Shown: piece by piece, positions 1-3,579 of the stretch
Numbering within the stretch: the first letter of the stretch is position 1
Layout: every line of letters starts with the position of its first letter
Source of the DNA: an uncultured Clostridia bacterium
GTDB taxonomy: Bacteria; Bacillota; Clostridia; Oscillospirales; Acutalibacteraceae
Direction of reading: 5' to 3'
Assembly (NCBI GenBank): GCA_937912045.1
Contig: CALDPI010000283.1
Span: 1 to 7,159 of the forward strand
DNA: 7,159 bases
Made by a program: the position numbers and the translations under genes
The notes under the pieces: model-generated
What the model was told of the DNA's origin: nothing
The model's input: the letters and a program-made list of their open reading frames with translations, nothing else
Database searches by the model: none

Positions 1-1
1 A

Positions 2-424
2 TGGAAAGAAGTAGAGGCGGCAATTTCCATGACAAGCTGGGAACCCGGACATTTCCTCAATATTGGCGAAATGGTTGACGGTGTATCTATAGCCTATGAT
101 ATGCTCTACAATTATTTTACAGAAAAATTACTCGGATTGCAAGGTGTTTTAATCGAAAACATTGAAGAAATCGGTTGTCCGCTGATTGTCGAGCGCAAGA
201 ATCTTCCGCTCCCGATTTGTGCAAATGTGGATTTGTATTCGGGCTTCGTTTATGATATGCTCGGCATTCCCGAGACGCTTTACACCCCCCTGTTTGCGAT
301 TGCACGTGTTGCAGGCTGGTGTGCACACCGAATGGAAGAGGTTATCTCCTGCAAGCGCATAATTAGACCTGCATACCGCGCCGCTATCAAAAAAATCCCC
401 TACACGCCGCAGGAAGACAGATAA
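2..424 (+). CDS. Citrate synthase C-terminal part, 5'-truncated; N-terminal part chimeric (heparinase II/III-like)
   Basis: The frame is open from base 2, so the gene starts outside the window; 140 residues are visible. From about residue 50 onward this is the C-terminal end of a clostridial-type citrate synthase (acetyl-CoA + oxaloacetate to citrate). It has the NVDLYSGFVY block with the catalytic Asp (residue 77), the TPLFAIARVAGWCAHR block with an Arg (102), and RIIRPAY with a further Arg (122), matching the family's active-site Asp and substrate-binding arginines. The first ~42 residues do not look like citrate synthase: the expected GHxVYxxxDPR stretch with its catalytic His is absent. 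Instead there is a WEPGHFLNIGEM ... YDMLYNY pattern that recalls the WNPSHFLDTAEM ... GYDWLY motif of the heparinase II/III alpha/alpha-toroid domain. The two parts share one frame. I infer a fusion by rearrangement, a pseudogene, or a metagenome assembly chimera; as seen it would not be an active citrate synthase. The citrate synthase call for the C-terminal part is firm; the heparinase call rests on motif recall. Confidence 0.8.
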   Translation, partial: WKEVEAAISMTSWEPGHFLNIGEMVDGVSIAYDMLYNYFTEKLLGLQGVLIENIEEIGCPLIVERKNLPLPICANVDLYSGFVYDMLGIPETLYTPLFAIARVAGWCAHRMEEVISCKRIIRPAYRAAIKKIPYTPQEDR

Positions 425-450
425 AAAAGGATTAAACAAGCGAAAAATTG

Positions 451-482
451 AGCGATTCTACCCAGAGTAGAGTCGCTTTTTT
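451..482 (+). terminator. Intrinsic terminator after the citrate synthase-like ORF
   Basis: An 11-bp stem pairs 451-461 with 467-477 around a 5-nt loop (CCAGA), followed by a T-run at 477-482. One pair is T456·G472, which is a G·U wobble in plus-strand RNA but an A·C mismatch on the other strand, so the hairpin is built for plus-strand transcription. It lies 27 nt after the stop codon at 422-424. Confidence 0.9.
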
Positions 483-532
483 ATACTCTACTGATTAAAA
501 ATATGTGGTAGAGATAAAAATCTTAGAGTAGG

Positions 533-560
533 TTGTTTTGTTTCTTGTTTTTTTTATATA
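533..560 (+). promoter_or_regulatory. Weak candidate sigma-A promoter for degV
   Basis: TTGTTT (533-538) and TATATA (555-560) are separated by 16 bp, in a T-rich tract ending about 20-25 bp upstream of the degV ribosome binding site. The -10 box is fair, but the -35 box matches only TTG of the consensus. A promoter is needed somewhere here because the preceding gene is closed by a terminator, but this assignment is tentative. Confidence 0.4.
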
Positions 561-579
561 CTTAAACGCAGATTGGACG

Positions 580-585
580 AAAGGA
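580..585 (+). promoter_or_regulatory. Ribosome binding site deciding the degV start
   Basis: AAAGGA lies 10 nt upstream of GTG at 596 and only 1 nt upstream of the alternative TTG at 587. This favours the GTG start and a protein beginning M-C-N-F-V. Confidence 0.65.
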
Positions 586-595
586 TTTGATTTTT

Positions 596-1462
596 GTGTG
601 CAACTTTGTTGTATTTACCGATTCGGGATGCGACATTCCGCTTGAAACACTTAACGAGTGGGGAGTTAAATGTCTTGCTCTCACCTTTAAATTCAAGGAC
701 GAGGACAAGGAATATAAAAACGGCGACATAGGCTCTAAGGATTTTTATGACCGTATGCGTGCGGGCGCCGTTGCCACCACTGCCGCTATTAATATGGAAA
801 CCTTCAAGGATGCTTTCCGTGCGGTACTTGCAGACGGAAAGGACATTTTGTATCTTGGCTTTTCTTCGGGATTGAGCACAACATACAACTCTGCACGAAT
901 GGCGGCAGAGGAACTAAAGGAAGAATTCCCCGATAGAAAAGTTTTAGCGGTTGACACGCTTTGCGCCTCTGCAGGACAGGGACTGCTTGTTTATCTGACT
1001 GTGGAAAAGGTAAAGGCAGGTGCAGACATTGAAACTGCCGCAGCGTATGCAGAGGAAACCAAAAAAGGTCTTTGCCATTGGTTTACCGTTGACGATTTGG
1101 AATATCTCAAGCGCGGCGGACGCGTCAGCCCCACTGTTGCTTTTGTGGGCGGACTTCTCGGAATTAAGCCCATTTTACACGTTGACGACGACGGACATCT
1201 CATTAATATGAGCAAAGTGCGCGGAAGACGCGCGGCGCTCTCGGCAATCGCTGATAAAATCGGTGAGAATGCCGCCGGAAAGCCGAACAGCCCTGTTTAT
1301 ATCTGTCACGCCGACTGTATGGAAGACGTTGAAACACTTAAGGGTATGATTAAAGAAAAATACTCTCTCCCCGTTGATATGGTAGTTGACATTGGTGCGG
1401 TTATCGGCGCACACTCGGGTCCCGGTACGATTGCTGTGTTCTTTACAGGAAAAGAAAGATAA
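596..1462 (+). CDS. degV: DegV family protein (fatty-acid-binding, FakB-like)
   Basis: A 288-residue protein of normal length for the family. DegV/FakB proteins bind a single fatty acid and, with the kinase FakA, present it for phosphorylation so that exogenous fatty acids enter phospholipid synthesis; they are cytoplasmic. Visible landmarks, numbered from the GTG start, are TDSGCDIP (8-15), a TTAAIN stretch where many members have TSQPS, GFSSGLSTTYNSA (88-100, the fatty-acid head-group serine loop), DTLCASAGQGLLV (120-132), LEYLKRGGRVS (168-178), GIKPIL (189-194) and IGAHSGPGTIAVFF with a conserved His (271-284). I chose GTG at 596 because the Shine-Dalgarno AAAGGA (580-585) sits 10 nt before it; an in-frame TTG at 587 would be only 1 nt from that site. 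No fakA is visible here. The gene is closed by its own terminator, so it is probably monocistronic. The family call is firm; the lipid bound and any physiological partner are unknown. Confidence 0.93.
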   Translation: MCNFVVFTDSGCDIPLETLNEWGVKCLALTFKFKDEDKEYKNGDIGSKDFYDRMRAGAVATTAAINMETFKDAFRAVLADGKDILYLGFSSGLSTTYNSARMAAEELKEEFPDRKVLAVDTLCASAGQGLLVYLTVEKVKAGADIETAAAYAEETKKGLCHWFTVDDLEYLKRGGRVSPTVAFVGGLLGIKPILHVDDDGHLINMSKVRGRRAALSAIADKIGENAAGKPNSPVYICHADCMEDVETLKGMIKEKYSLPVDMVVDIGAVIGAHSGPGTIAVFFTGKER

Positions 1463-1470
1463 TGTATAAT

Positions 1471-1505
1471 AAAACCCCGAATTTCTTTACGAAATTCGGG
1501 GTTTT
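1471..1505. terminator. Bidirectional intrinsic terminator between degV and the convergent lipoprotein gene
   Basis: A perfect 15-bp stem pairs 1471-1485 with 1491-1505 around a 5-nt loop. Its core is CCCCG/CGGGG and its base is AAAA/TTTT, giving a T-run on either strand. It starts 8 nt after the degV stop and lies 17 nt beyond the end of the minus-strand lipoprotein gene, so it can end both converging transcripts. Confidence 0.95.
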
Positions 1506-1522
1506 CATCATAATTTGTTTAC

Positions 1523-2083
1523 TTATTCTCCTCTGTCTTTTCGCCAGGACTCTTCTATCGTTTTAGGGTCAAACTCTAGCTTTTTATCCATATTATACTC
1601 TTCGAGCATCGGTATTCCTATGCCTTCAAGTTCACGGGTGGTTATCTTCCACTTCCCATCTTTTTTTGAAAGCGTAAAATAATTTATACCAAAATACACA
1701 TGAAGAGCTGTTGGCTCTGGTTTTTTATTACCATAATCAATCACATTAACTGTAATTTTAACATTGTTTTCGTCAATGTATTCTGTTTCCTTGAACTCAA
1801 GTTTGTATTTTGCATATTCTGTTCCTATGGGTTCTCCCGCCTCAAGCGTTAGCGCTTGCAATAATATAGATTCTTTTACTCTTGATACGAGATTATACGA
1901 TTGTATTGAATCCATATCCAAAATGTCATCTGCTTCGGGATATTCCATATCTATTACACATTGAGTAAACCGCGAATAAAATTCCTTTACAACCTCTTGT
2001 GGTGTTTCGGGTGCTTTTTGTCCGCAGGCAACAACAGAAGTCGCTAAAATTAAAGTAAGGAAAACACATATTAGGCGTTTCAT
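1523..2083 (-). CDS. Small predicted lipoprotein of unknown function
   Basis: A 186-residue protein with a lipoprotein signal peptide: MKR, a hydrophobic stretch to about residue 18, then the lipobox V-V-A-C with the lipidated Cys at position 20. It should be anchored on the outer face of the cytoplasmic membrane. The mature part opens with a linker (GQKAPETPQE) and a helix VVKEFYSRF. It then alternates charged helices and strand-like segments, including KITVNVIDYG and ALHVYFGINYFTLSKKDGKWKIT. The 'helix, then strands ending in a DGKWKI turn' layout is typical of NTF2-like/DUF4878-type extracytoplasmic domains, but I cannot assign a family with confidence. ATG at 2083 is preceded by AAGGAG, which overlaps the stop codon of the upstream amidase gene, so the two are almost certainly one operon with coupled translation. 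The gene is visibly more AT-rich than degV and the his genes. It ends at the shared terminator. Confidence 0.85.
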   Translation of the reverse strand: MKRLICVFLTLILATSVVACGQKAPETPQEVVKEFYSRFTQCVIDMEYPEADDILDMDSIQSYNLVSRVKESILLQALTLEAGEPIGTEYAKYKLEFKETEYIDENNVKITVNVIDYGNKKPEPTALHVYFGINYFTLSKKDGKWKITTRELEGIGIPMLEEYNMDKKLEFDPKTIEESWRKDRGE

Positions 2084-2094
2084 GAATTCAAATA

Positions 2095-2100
2095 CTCCTT
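2095..2100 (-). promoter_or_regulatory. Ribosome binding site of the lipoprotein gene, overlapping the amidase stop codon
   Basis: Read on the minus strand, AAGGAG (2100-2095) lies 11 nt before ATG 2083 and shares two bases with the TAA stop (2101-2099) of the amidase gene. Ribosomes terminating on the first gene would land on this site, which suggests translational coupling. Confidence 0.75.
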
Positions 2101-2764
2101 AATATACGCGATATGATGTAGGACGATAATATCTCTTACCATAGTCACTTGAATATTGAGTAAAAAGTTTCAAATCATCATATGTGTTTTGTGCGAATTT
2201 TAACGGATTTGTTTGAACACATATCACCGAATGGTCATAAGTACCATCGTTATCAAAGTCAAGTTGCATAACATCGCCCAATCCTATTTGAGACTGATTG
2301 ATTTGCATAACTCGCGGTCCCTCTGCGTTTGTCTTTGTTGATGTCATATACGTCCAATGAGCATTAACCGACTCCCACGGTCCGCTACATCCCCATTGTG
2401 TAGCATACCAACCTGTAGAATAATTTCCATTATTTTTCATCCTGTATGATGAAGAGTTAGTATAACTTGTACTGCTTGAACTTCCGAATCCATACGATAC
2501 ACACTGTGAAACAAAATTGGTGCAATTCGCATTTTTTATATCATAAAAATAGGTGTTTCTTTTGTTGTAAAACTCCATAGCATAATTTACCGCTCTGGTT
2601 TTGCTATAAGCATAACTTGTATAAGGGTTGGCATTAACAGAATAATCACCATCTTGCTGTGTGATTTCCATCAGCTCAGTTCTATTGCCTATTGCCGAGG
2701 TTGAAACAGCGAAGGAAGAACAAACCAACAATACCGACAATAATATTACCAATAATTTTTTCAT
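2099..2764 (-). CDS. Secreted putative amidase / papain-like peptidoglycan hydrolase (Amidase_6-type)
   Basis: A 221-residue exported protein. Residues 1-24 form a classical Sec signal peptide (MKK, hydrophobic core, STSA before a likely cleavage at A24). The mature part has the order of landmarks I associate with the Amidase_6 (putative amidase domain) family of Firmicutes. These are a helix TRAVNYAMEFYN (about 56-67), the nucleophile block NCTNFVSQC with Cys81, a tryptophan-containing PWESVNAHW block (129-137), then GDVMQLDFDNDGTYDHSVI with the likely catalytic His178, and a tail ending YYRPTSYRVY. The family's usual GGDC before the Cys is replaced by NANC. Members are thought to cleave cell-wall peptide or amide bonds, but the substrate is not established. 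ATG 2764 has a strong GGAGGA site 6 nt upstream. The gene is AT-rich, has its own consensus promoter, and is followed directly by a lipoprotein gene in the same operon, so both products act outside the membrane. Confidence 0.82.
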   Translation of the reverse strand: MKKLLVILLSVLLVCSSFAVSTSAIGNRTELMEITQQDGDYSVNANPYTSYAYSKTRAVNYAMEFYNKRNTYFYDIKNANCTNFVSQCVSYGFGSSSSTSYTNSSSYRMKNNGNYSTGWYATQWGCSGPWESVNAHWTYMTSTKTNAEGPRVMQINQSQIGLGDVMQLDFDNDGTYDHSVICVQTNPLKFAQNTYDDLKLFTQYSSDYGKRYYRPTSYRVY

Positions 2765-2892
2765 AAAACATCCTCCATTATCAAGGAACTATTTTTAACT
2801 ATTGATTTATAAAGGATGTTATAATTTTTCTAAATCAAAAACACCCTTTCAGACAAATGAAACATTTGGTCCACCGCCTCTCGCTTTTTGTT
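2765..2892 (-). other. Leader (5' UTR) of the amidase-lipoprotein operon with a possible 11-codon ORF and hairpin
   Basis: Transcription from the promoter at 2927-2899 should begin near 2892, leaving an untranslated leader of about 128 nt. Within it the minus strand reads a GC-rich patch (GCGAGAGGCGGTGGACC). This is followed by a hairpin pairing 2871-2863 with 2859-2852 (8 bp with one bulged base and an AAA/TTT loop). An 11-codon open frame, MFHLSERVFLI, runs from ATG at 2865 to TAG at 2830, with a purine-rich GAGGCGGTGG upstream. The leader and its parts are seen in the sequence; any regulatory function is inference. I do not recognise a known riboswitch class. Confidence 0.4.
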
Positions 2893-2898
2893 GTGTAT

Positions 2899-2927
2899 AT
2901 TATACTATATTTATTAACATTTGTCAA
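2899..2927 (-). promoter_or_regulatory. Consensus sigma-A promoter of the amidase-lipoprotein operon
   Basis: On the minus strand TTGACA (2927-2922) and TATAAT (2904-2899) are separated by exactly 17 bp: a perfect match to the housekeeping consensus in both boxes and spacing. The start point should fall near 2892. Confidence 0.93.
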
Positions 2928-2938
2928 CGCAAGTTGCG
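2928..2938. promoter_or_regulatory. Palindrome abutting the -35 box of the amidase promoter (possible operator)
   Basis: CGCAA-G-TTGCG is an 11-bp perfect inverted repeat with a single central base, starting one base upstream of the -35 box at 2927. It stands out as GC-containing in an AT-rich stretch. A regulator site is plausible for such an otherwise very strong promoter, but no protein can be named and chance cannot be excluded. Confidence 0.35.
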
Positions 2939-3081
2939 CATATTTGTATGGTTGTATGATTATTTTCCTGTAAAATTGTAACACCCGTAAAAGTTTATCT
3001 GCAAAAATTGATTTATATAACTTTTATATACAAAAACAGGACAGTGCAGATACAGTCACATAACATTTTTAGTATGTAGTG
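2939..3081. other. AT-rich intergenic stretch with no gene recognised
   Basis: There is no credible coding region on either strand. The only order I see is a direct repeat of TTGTATG (2944-2950 and 2952-2958, period 8) and an AT-only inverted repeat, TATATAA-CTT-TTATATA (3014-3030). In DNA of this composition both could be chance. Confidence 0.5.
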
Positions 3082-3109
3082 TTGACATCTAAGCTAAATT
3101 ATATATCTT
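3082..3109 (+). promoter_or_regulatory. Candidate promoter upstream of the structured RNA block
   Basis: A perfect -35 box TTGACA (3082-3087) is followed 16 bp later by TATCTT (3104-3109), a four-of-six -10 box. The predicted start, about 3116, falls just before the GC-rich folding block at 3125-3189. The -35 is convincing and the -10 is mediocre. Confidence 0.45.
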
Positions 3110-3124
3110 TTTACTAAAAACAAA

Positions 3125-3189
3125 ACCCGTTTCCACTTATGCCGCGAGGCCTTGGAACCGCATAGACGGTGGTCCGAGGGGTATTTTTT
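3125..3189 (+). ncRNA. Candidate small RNA or leader ending in a terminator-like hairpin
   Basis: This GC-rich island sits in strongly AT-rich DNA and folds well as plus-strand RNA. A main hairpin pairs 3150-3161 with 3169-3179 (11 pairs, one bulged A at 3157, 7-nt loop), and a T-run lies at 3184-3189. Two of its pairs (T3153·G3176 and G3160·T3170) are G·U wobbles only on the plus strand, so that is the likely sense strand. ACCC (3125-3128) can pair with GGGT (3179-3182) just before the T-run to close the structure. An alternative fold uses TATGC/GCATA (3138-3142 with 3160-3164) or a GCC-GCGA-GGC hairpin (3141-3150), so two states are possible. With the promoter at 3082 this would make a transcript of roughly 75 nt, either free-standing or an attenuator before the his operon. 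I do not recognise the family. Confidence 0.45.
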
Positions 3190-3229
3190 CGTATTATTTG
3201 AAGTGATGAAAAATATATTAAACTTAGGG

Positions 3230-3258
3230 TTGACTTTAGCGCGGTGATGTGGTAGAAT
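3230..3258 (+). promoter_or_regulatory. Sigma-A promoter of the yerC-his operon
   Basis: TTGACT (3230-3235) and TAGAAT (3253-3258) are separated by 17 bp, each with one mismatch to consensus. Transcription should start near 3265, giving a short leader to the yerC start at 3293. An inverted repeat ACTTTA (3233-3238) / TAAAGT (3261-3266) brackets the promoter from the -35 box to the start point and could be an operator. Confidence 0.8.
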
Positions 3259-3277
3259 GGTAAAGTAATTTTTTAAT

Positions 3278-3282
3278 AGGAG
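3278..3282 (+). promoter_or_regulatory. Ribosome binding site deciding the yerC start
   Basis: AGGAG lies 10 nt before ATG 3293 but only 1 nt before the in-frame ATG 3284. The downstream ATG is therefore the better start. Confidence 0.7.
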
Positions 3283-3292
3283 TATGTGCTTT

Positions 3293-3577
3293 ATGTTAAA
3301 AAAAGACCGAAATGACATTAAAAAACTGTTGAAGGCTGTGCTTGCGCTTAAGAGCGAAGAGGAGTGCGCCGCATTTTTTGAGGATATCTGCACCATACAG
3401 GAGGTTGATGCAATGGCACAGCGTCTTGAGGTTGCCTGTCTTCTTTGCGAGGGGCAGAGTTATATTGACATTAACAAACAGACCGGCGCAAGTACCGCAA
3501 CGATTTGCCGCGTAAGCAAGTGCTTAAACTACGGTGACGGCGGATATAAGACTGTTATTGAAAGGCTGGGTGAATAA
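3293..3577 (+). CDS. yerC: YerC/YecD family TrpR-like transcriptional regulator
   Basis: A 94-residue protein matching the YerC/YecD branch of the TrpR superfamily. Family landmarks include EEECAAFFEDICTIQEVDAM (about 22-41), AQRLEVACLLCEGQSY (42-57), and a helix-turn-helix whose recognition part is TGASTATICRVSKCLNYG (64-81), ending GGYKTVIERLG. It is all-helical, probably dimeric and cytoplasmic, and binds DNA. It is the first gene of the histidine operon, with its stop 2 nt from the hisZG start. From memory, comparative genomics has proposed TrpR-like YerC proteins as histidine-biosynthesis regulators (called HisR) in Gram-positives. The position here fits that and suggests autoregulation with histidine as a possible corepressor, which is inference. 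The start at 3293 is preferred over 3284 from ribosome-site spacing. The family call is firm; the target and effector are not shown by the sequence. Confidence 0.92.
   Translation: MLKKDRNDIKKLLKAVLALKSEEECAAFFEDICTIQEVDAMAQRLEVACLLCEGQSYIDINKQTGASTATICRVSKCLNYGDGGYKTVIERLGE
3568..3573 (+). promoter_or_regulatory. Ribosome binding site supporting the TTG start of hisZG
   Basis: GGGTGA lies inside the end of yerC and 6 nt before TTG 3580. GGTGA complements the UCACC part of the 16S anti-Shine-Dalgarno end. It supports a rare TTG start immediately after yerC and coupled translation. Confidence 0.6.
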
Positions 3578-3579
3578 CT

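Noticed and set aside
587..595. TTG start of degV at 587
   Set aside because: It is only 1 nt from the Shine-Dalgarno AAAGGA. GTG 596 has a workable 10-nt spacing and gives the usual family N-terminus.
3014..3030. AT-only palindrome TATATAA-CTT-TTATATA as an operator
   Set aside because: In such AT-rich DNA this can easily arise by chance, and it sits at no clear promoter.
3125..3189. tRNA or tRNA remnant in the GC-rich block
   Set aside because: There is no TTC/GTTC T-loop, no cloverleaf pairing and no acceptor stem; the fold is a single long bulged hairpin.
3120..3190. T-box riboswitch upstream of the his genes, suggested by GGTGGTCCGAGG
   Set aside because: The match to the T-box GGTGG-ACCGCG core is poor. 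The block is too short for a stem I with specifier loop, no histidine specifier arrangement is visible, and another promoter lies between it and the gene.
3100..3290. Classical his-type attenuator with a histidine-rich leader peptide
   Set aside because: No run of CAT/CAC codons exists in any short frame here.
3284..3292. ATG start of yerC at 3284
   Set aside because: It is 1 nt from the AGGAG site; ATG 3293 has a 10-nt spacing.
2765..3292. Insertion sequence or integration boundary around the AT-rich minus-strand pair
   Set aside because: I found no terminal inverted repeats, target duplications or transposase/integrase remnants; only base composition hints at acquisition.
3094..3396. A 100-codon open frame on the minus strand across the yerC promoter and 5' end
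   Set aside because: It runs antisense through the real yerC gene and the structured block. Its protein is low-complexity with no recognisable family, and it has no convincing ribosome site.
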